From Pseudomonas sp. M30-35 (lineage in GTDB: Bacteria; Pseudomonadota; Gammaproteobacteria; Pseudomonadales; Pseudomonadaceae), in the NCBI RefSeq assembly GCF_002163625.1, contig NZ_CP020892.1, positions 3,658,001 through 3,722,000 on the forward strand: a stretch of DNA of 64,000 bases. The letters run 5' to 3'. Position numbers and translations under genes: made by a program. Below the pieces are notes generated by a model. The model saw only the letters and a list, made by a program, of their open reading frames with translations, had not been told where the DNA came from and did not search any database. The first letter of the stretch is position 1. Every line of letters begins with the position of its first letter. Positions 33,884-43,269 of this stretch are shown piece by piece.

Positions 33884-34837
33884 TTAAGTATCGAGATGCC
33901 CGGCCAGAAACTGCTGCAAACGACGCGACATCAAACGCCCCTCACTCCCCAGGCAGGCAATGGCTGTACCGCTCAGCACATCCTCAATCAGGTCTGCACA
34001 AGCACCTGTCAAACTAACCGGGCAATTAACTGCTAACGCTAGGCGCTTAAGTGTCTGGGGTAGTTGTTCATTGGGCGGCTGATTGGAAAACAACACCAGC
34101 CCCAAGGGTTTAATACGCTCACACAGATAAGCCAATTCACCAAGGGGCTGACCAACGCCCAAAACGGTGACTGCGGCACTGGAGTCACTGAGTAATAAGC
34201 CCGTCACCAGTAACTCGAGCTCACGACAGTGGCCAGGTAGCGCAGCTAATAGCACGCGCTCTTCAGTTTGACTGCGCATTGCATGCAAACGCTGCAGTGC
34301 GCGACCACGCAGGAAGGTGTCGTAGAACAGCCACTCACTGGCTTGGCTGACATCATCATGACGCATTAACAAGTCCTGCCACAGCGGCATCAGGATGTCC
34401 TGAAACACGACTGGCAGTGGATAACTGGAAAATATTTGGCCGTACAGGCGATCGAGTTGCAGGTCATCAAAGCAGCCAACAGCAATGCGAACCTGCGTTT
34501 GCCACTGCTGCCACTCTGACGCAGTGGCCACCTCGTACACCGGTGCGCTGGCAGCTTTGGCCGAGCTGCTCTTGGCGAGAATCTTGCCGACCTTGCTGAC
34601 CGTTACGCCACGTTCAGTCCAGGCCAGAATACTGCGTACAGATTCAATATCAGCCTGCGAGTACAAACGGTGTCCACTTTCAGTACGCGTCGGCTGAAGA
34701 AGCCCGTAACGTCTTTCCCAAGCACGCAATGTGACTGAATTGACGCCGGTCAAACGCGAAACTTCACGAATAGGAAACAGTTCTTCCTGTTTTAGAGCAC
34801 TGGAGTTTAAAGACAATGCACCAACGGGATCTGACAT
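33884..34837 (-). CDS. MerR-family light-response regulator, class II LitR/PplR-like
   Basis: A 317-residue regulator. The MerR HTH is in residues 19-90 (FPIREVSRLTGVNSVTLRAWERRYGLL in overview). The C-terminal half has the helical-bundle and Rossmann parts of a B12-binding domain, but the usual EH after Trp reads differently (ASEWLFYDTFLRGR) and the DxHxxG motif is not visible, so it should not bind cobalamin. This is the class II LitR pattern known as PplR in P. putida, where it acts with short LOV proteins. Near-consensus PplR sites lie in its own upstream region (34893-34930). Confidence 0.87.
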   Translation of the reverse strand: MSDPVGALSLNSSALKQEELFPIREVSRLTGVNSVTLRAWERRYGLLQPTRTESGHRLYSQADIESVRSILAWTERGVTVSKVGKILAKSSSAKAASAPVYEVATASEWQQWQTQVRIAVGCFDDLQLDRLYGQIFSSYPLPVVFQDILMPLWQDLLMRHDDVSQASEWLFYDTFLRGRALQRLHAMRSQTEERVLLAALPGHCRELELLVTGLLLSDSSAAVTVLGVGQPLGELAYLCERIKPLGLVLFSNQPPNEQLPQTLKRLALAVNCPVSLTGACADLIEDVLSGTAIACLGSEGRLMSRRLQQFLAGHLDT

Positions 34838-35244
34838 AGCAGCGGGTTCGGCAAAAGATAGTGCCGATAGTGTAACTCAGCTGTGTGGGTCGCACATTGT
34901 ACGAAATCTGTACACGCAACTTTCTGTGCAAGCGGCTTGAAGTGAAGGGATCAATACAACAACCTGCATTGATCAACTGAAACATCACATGCCTACTCTT
35001 CATCTGAGTTATCAGACTTGCTGCCTGATACGCCCCACTTAGCCTGCCGACTGCACCTGGGCGGTGCAAGATGCTGCAAAACGCGGACTGGCAACTCCAA
35101 CGATACTAACTGCTAAGCCCGCTCTGGCTAATTTCTTAAAAATCGGAATAATCCTTGCTTATATTTTGCGTTGCTCACTATCCCGAGCAACGTATTGCCT
35201 GCGCTCATACCCTGAATGCAGGCCCGGTTTAATGGAGATACACA
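34838..35244. other. 407-base divergent intergenic region of the LitR-like gene
   Basis: The region lies between the LitR-like gene (minus) and the ABM-domain gene (plus). Besides the putative PplR boxes near 34893-34930 I see an A/T-rich stretch at 35135-35170 that could hold the promoter of the ABM gene, whose ATG has GGAG upstream (35234-35237). A short open frame at 35064-35327 is not supported. Confidence 0.5.
34893..34930. promoter_or_regulatory. Candidate PplR/LitR operators around TGTACA
   Basis: The published P. putida PplR1 site is a direct repeat T(G/A)TACA-N12-TGTA. Here the plus strand has TGTACA-N12-TGCA (34909-34930) and the minus strand has TGTACA-N12-TGTG (34914-34893). Each is one base from consensus, and they share the palindromic TGTACA. 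The site lies 56-93 bases before the regulator's start codon, which suggests autoregulation. Confidence 0.5.
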
Positions 35245-35814
35245 ATGTCTGCACAACCTGTCACCTTGATGGTGGCGCGCCGCGTTGCCAGCGGGCGTTA
35301 TCACGACCTTATCGCCTGGCTACATGAGGGCGAACACCTGGCCACTGACTTCCCCGGCTACTTGGGCTCTGGCGTGTTGGCTCCGCCACCTACCGGCGAT
35401 GAGTTCCAGATTATTTTCCGTTTCGCTGACGAACAAACCCTCGCGTCGTGGGAGCACTCCGCTTCGCGTACCGCTTGGCTTGCACGCGGCGCCGGTTTAT
35501 TTGCCCAGCCACAGGAACAGCGCGCAGTCGGCATTGACTCCTGGTTTGGTTCGGCCCATCGCCAACCGCCCCGCTGGAAACAGAGCGTGGCAATTTGGCT
35601 GGCGTTCTTCCCGGTATCATTGTGTTTCAATCTTCTGCTCGGTGGCTGGCTCAGCGACTTTTCTTTGATTAACCGAGTACTGCTTTCGACCTTGGCGCTC
35701 ACACCGCTGATGACGTATTGGTTTATCCCGCTATCAACCCGCCTACTCGCACCATGGCTGCATAGCCGTCGACGCCCCATGCTACGTACCGTTGAAGCGA
35801 CAAGCACTCGATAA
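35245..35814 (+). CDS. Antibiotic biosynthesis monooxygenase (ABM) domain membrane protein
   Basis: A 189-residue protein with an ABM dimeric alpha-beta barrel at residues 5-95 (VTLMVARRVASGRYHDLIAWLHEGEHLA in overview, then FRFADEQTLASWEHSASRTAWL). Two membrane helices follow, near 112-135 and 143-165. The ABM part resembles small quinol or heme oxygenases, but the membrane-tethered subgroup has no known substrate. It is transcribed rightwards, divergent from the LitR-like gene, so light control is possible. Confidence 0.85.
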   Translation: MSAQPVTLMVARRVASGRYHDLIAWLHEGEHLATDFPGYLGSGVLAPPPTGDEFQIIFRFADEQTLASWEHSASRTAWLARGAGLFAQPQEQRAVGIDSWFGSAHRQPPRWKQSVAIWLAFFPVSLCFNLLLGGWLSDFSLINRVLLSTLALTPLMTYWFIPLSTRLLAPWLHSRRRPMLRTVEATSTR

Positions 35815-35983
35815 CCCTTCGTAACAATACTGTCCATGACCGCTTCAAGCCGTTTAGCTCAATGGTTTTCGCCTTGAGCTAATACGTGAAAACGTCGTCA
35901 GCAGCTACAGTAGTTTGGGGTTACAAAATCCATAAAAGCACCTCGGAAGGGTCCTATAGACTGCTCTGAAGTCGCTTACATAT

Positions 35984-36003
35984 TGCCTACCGATTTGTAG
36001 GCA
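35984..36003 (+). repeat. Short hairpin before the secreted hydrolase gene
   Basis: TGCCTAC and GTAGGCA are separated by CGATTT, a 7-bp perfect stem with no T-run. Similar CCTAC/GTAGG intergenic hairpins are common in Pseudomonas. The role is unknown. Confidence 0.45.
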
Positions 36004-36076
36004 GGCGGCGCTGCCAGCAACGTAGAACCATCTTCATAGCTCCGCTTTGCAGCCGTGAGCTGATTATTCCGCGCAA

Positions 36077-37183
36077 ATGGACTGTTTCTATATGACCCGC
36101 ATGACTCGTTTTTTTTCGAACAATTTGATGACCACTGCTGCGGCCTTTCTCAGCATAAGCCTGGCCACCTTACCCGCCCATGCAACCACCACCGAACCGG
36201 CAAAAACAGCTTCAACAGCAGCGACACCACCGGCTTACGACATCGACCTTGCTAATTACCAATATCCCTATCCCGTCAGCTTCTTTGAACTGAACAGCCA
36301 ACAACACGCAGGCTCGACTCAGCCGCTGAAAATGGCTTACATGGACGTACCCCCTGCAGAAGGTAAAAGTAACGGTAAAAACATCGTTCTGATGCACGGT
36401 AAAAATTTCAACAGTGCCTATTGGCGTGACACCATCAAGGTGCTGACAAACTCGGGGTATCGAGTCATCGCACCGGACCAGATCAGCTTCGGCAAATCGA
36501 CCAAACCCATCGCGTACCAATACAGTTTCCAGCAACTGGCGAATAACACCAAGCAACTGCTCGACTCTTTGGGTGTCGAAAAAGCCAGCATTTTGGGTCA
36601 CTCCATGGGCGGAATGCTCGCAACTCGCTTTAGCTTGATGTTCAGCGATGTCACGCAACAGCTGATTTTGGTCAACCCGATTGGCCTTGAAGACTGGAAA
36701 ACCAAAGTCCCTTACGCCTCAGTAGATGCTATCTATAAATCGGTACTGGCAAGCAACTACGAGCAGGTCAAGCAATACCAGCTTGCCAGCTACTACGATA
36801 ACAAGTGGCAGCCTAGCTATGACGAATGGGTCAATCTACTGGCCGGCATAACCAGTGATAAAGATTACCCACTGTTCGCCTGGAATGCGGCGTTAACCGC
36901 AGACATGATCTTCACCCAACCGGTGGTCTACGAGTTTGGCCAAGTGAGCATGCCGACCTTACTGATCATTGGCACACGTGATCGTTCTGCACTTGGCAAG
37001 GACCGGGTCAGCGGCGAAGTAAAAGCTTCGCTCGGCCGCTATGACCAACTGGGTAAACAGACGGCTAAAGCGATTCCCGACGCAACATTAGTGGAACTCG
37101 ATAACGTCGGTCATATGCCGCACATCGAAGCGTTCGATCGCTTCATCAAGCCGCTGGTAAGCTTTTTGGACGAATCAAAGTAA
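36077..37183 (+). CDS. Exported alpha/beta hydrolase
   Basis: A 368-residue precursor with an N-terminal signal peptide ending in LPAHA (cleavage before TTTEP). The mature part is an alpha/beta hydrolase: oxyanion motif MHGKNFN, nucleophile elbow LGHSMGG with the Ser, acid probably in LLIIGTRDRSA, and the His in DNVGHMPHIEA. Likely a periplasmic or secreted esterase or epoxide-type hydrolase. Substrate unknown. Start is uncertain. The ATG at 36077 and that at 36092 both lack a strong ribosome-binding site. A perfect hairpin at 37194-37219 follows. Confidence 0.85.
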   Translation: MDCFYMTRMTRFFSNNLMTTAAAFLSISLATLPAHATTTEPAKTASTAATPPAYDIDLANYQYPYPVSFFELNSQQHAGSTQPLKMAYMDVPPAEGKSNGKNIVLMHGKNFNSAYWRDTIKVLTNSGYRVIAPDQISFGKSTKPIAYQYSFQQLANNTKQLLDSLGVEKASILGHSMGGMLATRFSLMFSDVTQQLILVNPIGLEDWKTKVPYASVDAIYKSVLASNYEQVKQYQLASYYDNKWQPSYDEWVNLLAGITSDKDYPLFAWNAALTADMIFTQPVVYEFGQVSMPTLLIIGTRDRSALGKDRVSGEVKASLGRYDQLGKQTAKAIPDATLVELDNVGHMPHIEAFDRFIKPLVSFLDESK

Positions 37184-37193
37184 GCGACTAAAT

Positions 37194-37219
37194 GATGACC
37201 TGCCGCACGGCAGGTCATC
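37194..37219 (+). repeat. Perfect 11-bp hairpin after the exported hydrolase
   Basis: GATGACCTGCC and GGCAGGTCATC enclose GCAC. The stem is strong, but no T-run follows, so it may be a weak terminator or an mRNA 3'-end stabiliser. It lies 11 bases after the hydrolase stop. Confidence 0.6.
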
Positions 37220-37315
37220 CACCGCCTGTGTTCAGCACTCACCTTTCTCAACTCGAAGACCTGGGGATGCAGAGTTGAGCGGCTCATCTACCGTTCGCGC
37301 ATAAGCCTGCATGGT

Positions 37316-37337
37316 TGTACAAGAACAACTGCTGGTA
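37316..37337 (+). promoter_or_regulatory. Candidate PplR/LitR operator upstream of folM-folE-folX
   Basis: TGTACA (37316-37321), twelve bases, then GGTA (37334-37337): one base from the PplR1 direct repeat T(G/A)TACA-N12-TGTA. It overlaps a possible -10 (TATAGC, 37336-37341) and lies about 95 bases before the folM ATG. folE is one of the light-induced genes reported in P. putida KT2440, which supports the idea. Confidence 0.5.
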
Positions 37338-37431
37338 TAGCGTTAAGCACGGTTCGGCTGGAGTTCGCATTACGGGTCAGAGATCCGGTGCGACGTGACT
37401 GAACCGCCTTAACCTTTAACCCGAGTGAATC

Positions 37432-38142
37432 ATGAGTGCCGACCTCGCCCCGATTTTGATTACTGGCGCCAGTCAACGCATTGGCCTGTACTGCGCCCAA
37501 CGCCTGCTGGATGAAGGGCAGCCGGTCGTTGTCACCTACCGTACTGAGCGCAACAGTATTGAGCACCTGCGCGCACAAGGTGCGCTGGCAATACCCGCCG
37601 ACTTCAGCTCCGAGGCCGGTATCCTCGAGTTTATCGAAACACTTAAAAGCCAAGTGCAGAGCCTACGAGCAATCATTCATAACGCCTCGAGCTGGCTGGC
37701 TGAGCAGCCCGGTCATGAAGCCGAGACATTCCAGCAAATGACCAATGTGCACATGTTGGCGCCCTACCTGATCAACCTGCACTGTGCGGCGTTGCTAGAA
37801 CAATCGCCCTGCGCCGATATCATCCACATCACCGATGATGTGGCGCGCAAAGGCAGCGCCAAACATATCGCCTATTGCGCGAGCAAGGCAGGCCTTGAAA
37901 GCCTGAATCTATCCTTTGCCGCCAAATATGCCCCCTACATCAAGGTCAACAGCATTGCGCCCGCGCTGATCATGTTCAATCCAGATGACGATCATGCCTA
38001 TCGCAGTAAAGCGTTGAAAAAGTCAGCACTGGGCATAGAACCCGGTCCCGATGTGATCTACCAATCTATACGCTACTTACTCGACTCGCCGTACACCACG
38101 GGCACCACCCTTACCGTAAATGGCGGCCGCCACCTGAAATGA
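37432..38142 (+). CDS. folM: Dihydromonapterin reductase
   Basis: FolM is a short-chain reductase that makes tetrahydromonapterin, the pterin cofactor of phenylalanine hydroxylase in Pseudomonas, and can reduce dihydrofolate. The 236-residue protein has ITGASQRIGLYCA as nucleotide loop, NAS in IIHNASSW, and the Tyr-x-x-x-Lys pair in AYCASKAGL. First of folM-folE-folX, with 22 bases to folE. A TyrR/PhhR-like regulator is encoded 10 kb away, but the local context is the light-response cluster. Confidence 0.93.
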   Translation: MSADLAPILITGASQRIGLYCAQRLLDEGQPVVVTYRTERNSIEHLRAQGALAIPADFSSEAGILEFIETLKSQVQSLRAIIHNASSWLAEQPGHEAETFQQMTNVHMLAPYLINLHCAALLEQSPCADIIHITDDVARKGSAKHIAYCASKAGLESLNLSFAAKYAPYIKVNSIAPALIMFNPDDDHAYRSKALKKSALGIEPGPDVIYQSIRYLLDSPYTTGTTLTVNGGRHLK

Positions 38143-38164
38143 AGCGGGCCTTGAGGACTCTTGA

Positions 38165-38725
38165 ATGAACGATCAACTGTCCAATCAGTATCGTGAGATA
38201 TTGATAGGAGTGGGCGAAAACCCCGAGCGTGAAGGCTTGCTGGACACACCCAAACGCGCAGCCAAAGCCATGCAGTACCTGTGTCACGGCTACACAACAA
38301 GTCTCGAAGAAGTGGTCAATGGTGCACTGTTTGCCAGCGATAACGATGAGATGGTCATCGTCAAGGATATTGAGCTCTACTCGCTGTGCGAGCACCATTT
38401 GCTGCCCTTTATTGGCAAGGCGTATGTCGCGTATATCCCGACCGGTAAAGTGCTGGGCCTGTCAAAAATAGCCCGAATCGTCGATATGTACGCGCGCCGC
38501 CTGCAAATTCAAGAAAACCTGACTCGGCAAATTGCCGACGCTATTCAGACAGTCACACAAGCCAAGGGGGTTGCGGTGGTCATTGAAGCCCAGCACATGT
38601 GCATGATGATGCGCGGTGTCGAAAAGCAGAACTCAGTAATGAGTACTTCTGTCATGCTTGGGGCGTTTCGTGAGTCGTACAATACCCGCCACGAATTTCT
38701 GCAATTGATTGGACGGAGTAAGTAA
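38165..38725 (+). CDS. folE: GTP cyclohydrolase I
   Basis: Converts GTP to 7,8-dihydroneopterin triphosphate, the first step of pterin and folate synthesis. It has 186 residues. The zinc ligands are visible: Cys and His in [11 protein letters not shown] and the later Cys in [10 protein letters not shown]. The Ser in GLSKIARI is part of the active site. Being in an operon with folM and folX suggests it supplies monapterin more than folate. A second folE copy elsewhere would be expected. Light control is inferred from the site at 37316-37337. Confidence 0.96.
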   Translation: MNDQLSNQYREILIGVGENPEREGLLDTPKRAAKAMQYLCHGYTTSLEEVVNGALFASDNDEMVIVKDIELYSLCEHHLLPFIGKAYVAYIPTGKVLGLSKIARIVDMYARRLQIQENLTRQIADAIQTVTQAKGVAVVIEAQHMCMMMRGVEKQNSVMSTSVMLGAFRESYNTRHEFLQLIGRSK

Positions 38726-38727
38726 CT

Positions 38728-39099
38728 ATGCCGCGACTGGAACCCGGGATGGCACGGATTCGCGTCAAGGATCTGCGCCTGCGCACCTTTATCGGGATCA
38801 AAGAAGAAGAGATCAACAACAAACAAGACGTGTTGATCAATCTGACAATTCTCTACCCGGCAGTAGACGCTGTACGTGACAACGACATCGATCACGCACT
38901 GAACTACCGCACCATCACCAAGGCGATCATCCAGCATGTTGAAGACAATCGCTTTGCCTTGCTCGAGCGCCTGACCCAGGAAATTCTCGATTTAGTCATG
39001 CGCAACGATGCCGTGCGCTACGCTGAAGTGGAGGTCGACAAGCCCCATGCCCTGCGTTTTGCCGAGTCCGTGTCGATCACACTTGCCGGTCATCGCTAA
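38728..39099 (+). CDS. folX: Dihydroneopterin triphosphate 2'-epimerase
   Basis: FolX epimerises dihydroneopterin triphosphate to the monapterin form, so FolE, FolX and FolM form a tetrahydromonapterin pathway. The 123-residue FolB-like fold shows [19 protein letters not shown] (overview) and the active-site [10 protein letters not shown] helix, with [12 protein letters not shown] at the end. Three bases separate it from folE. A perfect hairpin follows the stop (39118-39148). Confidence 0.94.
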   Translation: MPRLEPGMARIRVKDLRLRTFIGIKEEEINNKQDVLINLTILYPAVDAVRDNDIDHALNYRTITKAIIQHVEDNRFALLERLTQEILDLVMRNDAVRYAEVEVDKPHALRFAESVSITLAGHR

Positions 39100-39117
39100 G
39101 CGCAGAAAGTGATGGTC

Positions 39118-39148
39118 TTGCGCAACGCCTCATGAGGGCGTTGCGCAA
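39118..39148 (+). repeat. Perfect 12-bp hairpin after folX
   Basis: TTGCGCAACGCC and GGCGTTGCGCAA enclose TCATGAG. The stem is long and perfect but is followed by CGACAAC and no T-run, so a classical terminator is unlikely. It may act as a factor-assisted terminator or 3' stabiliser of the folMEX mRNA. Confidence 0.65.
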
Positions 39149-39231
39149 CGACAACCGCAGCAAGGATTGCCGCCCGGCTATTAGCCTTTTATTATCGGCG
39201 CATTCCTGCCCTGCCCGCCCGGAGCACTGCC

Positions 39232-39528
39232 ATGACTGATCAAGAACGTCTCGAACTCGAAGCCGCTGCTTTCCGTAGCCTGGTGCAACATCTACGCAGC
39301 CGTCCTGATGTGCAAAACATCGACATGATGAATCTGGCCGGTTTCTGCCGGAACTGTTTGTCCAAGTGGTTCAAAGCTGCAGCAGATGACAACGGGGTAG
39401 CGATTACCCCGGACCAGGCCCGCGAAGAGGTTTACGGCATGCCGTACGCTGACTGGAAAGCCAAATACCAGCAAGAAGCCACAGCCGAACAATTGGCTGC
39501 CCTGAACAAGCAAAACAGCAAAGGATAA
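39232..39528 (+). CDS. DUF1244 family protein
   Basis: A 98-residue soluble protein with the DUF1244 core: HLRSRPDVQNIDMMNLAGFCRNCLSKW, with two Cys, then EEVYGMPYADWKAKYQ. Function is unknown. The start follows GGAG at good spacing. Its stop is five bases from the HopJ-like gene, so the two form an operon. Confidence 0.88.
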   Translation: MTDQERLELEAAAFRSLVQHLRSRPDVQNIDMMNLAGFCRNCLSKWFKAAADDNGVAITPDQAREEVYGMPYADWKAKYQQEATAEQLAALNKQNSKG

Positions 39529-39533
39529 GTTGC

Positions 39534-39875
39534 ATGAGTGCCCTGCAAGAATTTCGTACACGCCTGAACAGCGACACATTCAACTTTGCTGAAACCCTGG
39601 AATTTATTGCCAGCCAGTATCATTACCAGCCCAGCGCCTTCAGCAACGGTGGCGTTGAAAACGCAGCGGGGCAAAACGAGGGGTCGTGTAAAGTCCTCGG
39701 CTTGGCATTACTCGAAGAACTGAGCGATGACGAAGCGCTGCGCTGCTTTGGCGAACACTACCGCAGTGTCCTGGCAACGCCGGAAGGTTCAGACCACGCC
39801 AACATCCGTGCTTTGATGGTGCATGGTTTGCGCGCCGTTAAGTTTGCGCAACAGCCGCTTAGCCGTTCGCGGTAA
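39534..39875 (+). CDS. HopJ-type family protein
   Basis: A 113-residue protein that matches the HopJ effector-like family, seen in NFAETLEFIASQYHYQPSAFSNGGVENAAG (overview) and EGSDHANIRALMVHGL. In Pseudomonas syringae HopJ is a proposed type III effector, but homologues are widespread in non-pathogens, so a conserved housekeeping role is more likely here. No secretion genes are nearby. Ends at the terminator 39908-39938. Confidence 0.85.
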   Translation: MSALQEFRTRLNSDTFNFAETLEFIASQYHYQPSAFSNGGVENAAGQNEGSCKVLGLALLEELSDDEALRCFGEHYRSVLATPEGSDHANIRALMVHGLRAVKFAQQPLSRSR

Positions 39876-39907
39876 AGACTGGATTTGACGCAACAATTTA
39901 ACCCAAC

Positions 39908-39938
39908 AAAAAAAGCCCCGCACAATGCGGGGCTTTTT
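39908..39938. terminator. Bidirectional terminator between HopJ-like gene and trxB
   Basis: Stem AGCCCCGC/GCGGGGCT with loop ACAAT, an A-run on the left and a T-run on the right. It serves both convergent genes. Confidence 0.92.
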
Positions 39939-39956
39939 GGTTAGCTTACGCAGTAA

Positions 39957-40970
<1,014 letters not shown>

Positions 40971-41172
40971 TCATGGTCAAAGCAGTAGCCCCAAAACTTA
41001 ACTGTGGCGAAGATTACCGGGGCTGCTTGATTGATGGAAATTTGCTTTAACAATTCACCGCATAGACCACGACTATAACTGTGTAAAGACACCGGGCTAG
41101 CGCCTGCCGAAGCTTTCCCCTGCGCTGTAAAGTCGGTAAGGTCTGCACAACTTGTTTTTCACGGAAACTCCT

Positions 41173-41934
41173 ATGCCTGCCCCCGTACTATCTGGCCCGC
41201 AATACCTCAGCGAAGGCCTTAAACTGGTCCTCAGCCCCGGTCTGCGCCTGTTTGTACTCTTGCCGCTGACCATCAATTTGCTGCTGTTTGGCGCTCTAGT
41301 GGGCTTTGCCACGCAACAATTTAGCGGCTGGGTCGACACCTTTATGCCTAACCTTCCCAATTGGTTGAGCTTTCTTGAGTACATCATCTGGCCGCTGTTT
41401 GTGGTGTTGGTGCTGCTGATGATCTTCTTCACATTCACCATGCTCGCCAATATTATTGCGGCGCCATTCAACGGCTTTCTTGCTGAGAAAGTTGAAGTTG
41501 TAGTGCGTGGTGAGGATAACTTCCCGCCGTTCAGCTGGGGTGAACTTGCCGCAATGATGCCGCGCACGCTGAGTCGCGAAATGCGCAAACTGGGCTACTT
41601 TCTGCCACGGGCGATTGGCCTGTTCGTGTTGTCGTTTATCCCAGTGGTCAATTTAGTTGCCGCGCCGCTCTGGCTATTGTTCGGGGTATGGATGATGGCA
41701 ATTCAATACATCGACTACCCGGCGGACAATAACAAGATGAGCTGGCAGGACATGCTCGCCTGGTTGCGTGAGAAACGCTGGCAGTCACTCGGTTTTGGAG
41801 GAAGTACCTACCTGGCCCTGTTGATCCCCGGCGTTAACCTGGTGATGATGCCTGCGGCCGTAGCAGGTGCCACGTTGTTTTGGGTACGCGAGCGCGGCGA
41901 TACTCGGGTAGCGCCCAGCCAAACACATTCATAA
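41173..41934 (+). CDS. cysZ: Sulfate transporter CysZ
   Basis: CysZ imports sulfate for cysteine synthesis through the inner membrane. The 253-residue length matches E. coli. It has three long hydrophobic regions (about 25-50, 65-95, 150-190) and the family segments [10 protein letters not shown] and [19 protein letters not shown]. The start at 41173 (ATG, GGAA upstream) is preferred to a TTG at 41152. A glycosyltransferase gene follows 29 bases on. Confidence 0.9.
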   Translation: MPAPVLSGPQYLSEGLKLVLSPGLRLFVLLPLTINLLLFGALVGFATQQFSGWVDTFMPNLPNWLSFLEYIIWPLFVVLVLLMIFFTFTMLANIIAAPFNGFLAEKVEVVVRGEDNFPPFSWGELAAMMPRTLSREMRKLGYFLPRAIGLFVLSFIPVVNLVAAPLWLLFGVWMMAIQYIDYPADNNKMSWQDMLAWLREKRWQSLGFGGSTYLALLIPGVNLVMMPAAVAGATLFWVRERGDTRVAPSQTHS

Positions 41935-41963
41935 TATCGCAATAAATTCGTCACATTGACTAC

Positions 41964-43166
41964 ATGACAGCAGCCGAAACTGCTGTCATGAACACACCTT
42001 CACTGTACATCGCACTCATTACTGAAACCTTCACGCCTGAAATCAACGGCGTGGCCAATACCCTTGAGCGATTGGTTAATGGCTTGCGTGAGCGCGGCCA
42101 TCAACTACAGCTGATTCGGCCACGACAAAGCAGCGACCGCGAGCGCAAAAGCGACGAGCATTTAGTGCTCACGCGCGGCTGGCCGCTACCCGGTTATGCG
42201 GGGTTGCAGTGGGGCCAGTCAGCGCGGCACAAACTCCTCAATCGCTGGCGCAAACAACGCCCAGATGTGTTGTACATCGCCACAGAAGGCCCGCTCGGCT
42301 GGTCTGCATTGAGCGCAGCCAAACACTTGAATATTCCTGTTGTAAGTGGCTTTCATACTAACTTCCAACAATACAGCGGGCATTATGGCGCCGCCGTGTT
42401 GACGCGGCTAATCACCAATTACCTGCGCTGGTTTCATAACCGCTCACGCATGACTCTGGCGCCAAGCGTCAGCCAGAAAATAGAACTGGAACGGCGCGGT
42501 TTTGAGCGTGTTGAACTGCTCTCGCGCGGTGTAGACAGCCAATTGTTTAATCCGTCAAAGCGCTCAAGTGAGCTCCGCCAGCAATGGGGGCTCGGTGAGT
42601 CAGATACCGCAGTGATTCACGTCGGCCGACTGGCCGCAGAGAAGAATCTGAAACTGTTGATTAACACGTTCATGGCGCTGCAACAGAGCTATCCACAGCG
42701 CAACCTGAAACTGATTCTAGTCGGCGACGGGCCGCAACGCGCTGAACTACAGGCGCAACTACCCGAAGCGATATTTTGTGGCGTGCAGCGCGGCGAACAA
42801 CTGGCGGCGCATTACGCCTCAAGTGACCTGTTCGTCTTCCCCAGCCTGTCCGAGACCTTCGGTAATGTACTGCTTGAAGCTCTGGCGTCCGGGCTCGGCG
42901 TAGTTGCTTACGATCAAGCCGCAGCCAGTCAACATATCCGCCATGGGCACAACGGCGCCCTCGCGACACCTCAAGACCAACAGGGTTTTATTGAGGCAGC
43001 GTGCTGGCTACTTGAAGCGCCTGAAAGCCTACGCAGAGTACGCCTCAATGGCAGGCAGCACGCAGCGCGCCAAGGCTGGACAGCGATCATCGATCTGTTT
43101 GAAGAACATCTACGCAATGCGCTGCAACCGATAACCCAGCTACCAGCTGGTCGCACCTTACCCTGA
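41964..43166 (+). CDS. Glycosyltransferase family 4 protein
   Basis: A 400-residue GT-B glycosyltransferase. The N-terminal domain starts at ALITETFTPEINGVANTLERL, typical of sugar transferases related to mannosyl-lipid enzymes, and the C-terminal domain holds the nucleotide-sugar site HVGRLAAEKNLKLL with the E-x7-E pattern in SLSETFGNVLLEALASG. Acceptor and sugar are unknown. Two starts are possible, 41964 and an ATG at 41988, both in frame. The latter gives 392 residues and lacks a good ribosome-binding site. Confidence 0.88.
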   Translation: MTAAETAVMNTPSLYIALITETFTPEINGVANTLERLVNGLRERGHQLQLIRPRQSSDRERKSDEHLVLTRGWPLPGYAGLQWGQSARHKLLNRWRKQRPDVLYIATEGPLGWSALSAAKHLNIPVVSGFHTNFQQYSGHYGAAVLTRLITNYLRWFHNRSRMTLAPSVSQKIELERRGFERVELLSRGVDSQLFNPSKRSSELRQQWGLGESDTAVIHVGRLAAEKNLKLLINTFMALQQSYPQRNLKLILVGDGPQRAELQAQLPEAIFCGVQRGEQLAAHYASSDLFVFPSLSETFGNVLLEALASGLGVVAYDQAAASQHIRHGHNGALATPQDQQGFIEAACWLLEAPESLRRVRLNGRQHAARQGWTAIIDLFEEHLRNALQPITQLPAGRTLP

Positions 43167-43198
43167 CCCCAAGCCCTGACGCCGTGAAATCAGCAGGC

Positions 43199-43225
43199 AT
43201 AAAAAAGCCCCGATGTGCCGGGGCT
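43199..43225 (-). terminator. Terminator of the OYE gene
   Basis: On the minus strand, stem AGCCCCG/CGGGGCT with loop GCACAT is followed by a T-run (A-run at 43201-43206 on the plus strand). It sits between the glycosyltransferase and the OYE gene. Confidence 0.85.
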
Positions 43226-43269
43226 AAGGAAAGTGCTCGGCCAGTATGTGGCTGAGCAAGCTTTAAAGG

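Noticed and set aside
35984..36003. Hairpin TGCCTAC/GTAGGCA considered as a terminator
   Set aside because: It lacks a T-run and lies over 150 bases after the ABM gene stop, so I record it only as a short repeat.
39534..39875. HopJ-like gene as evidence of a type III secretion effector
   Set aside because: The family is common in non-pathogens and no secretion or chaperone genes are nearby.
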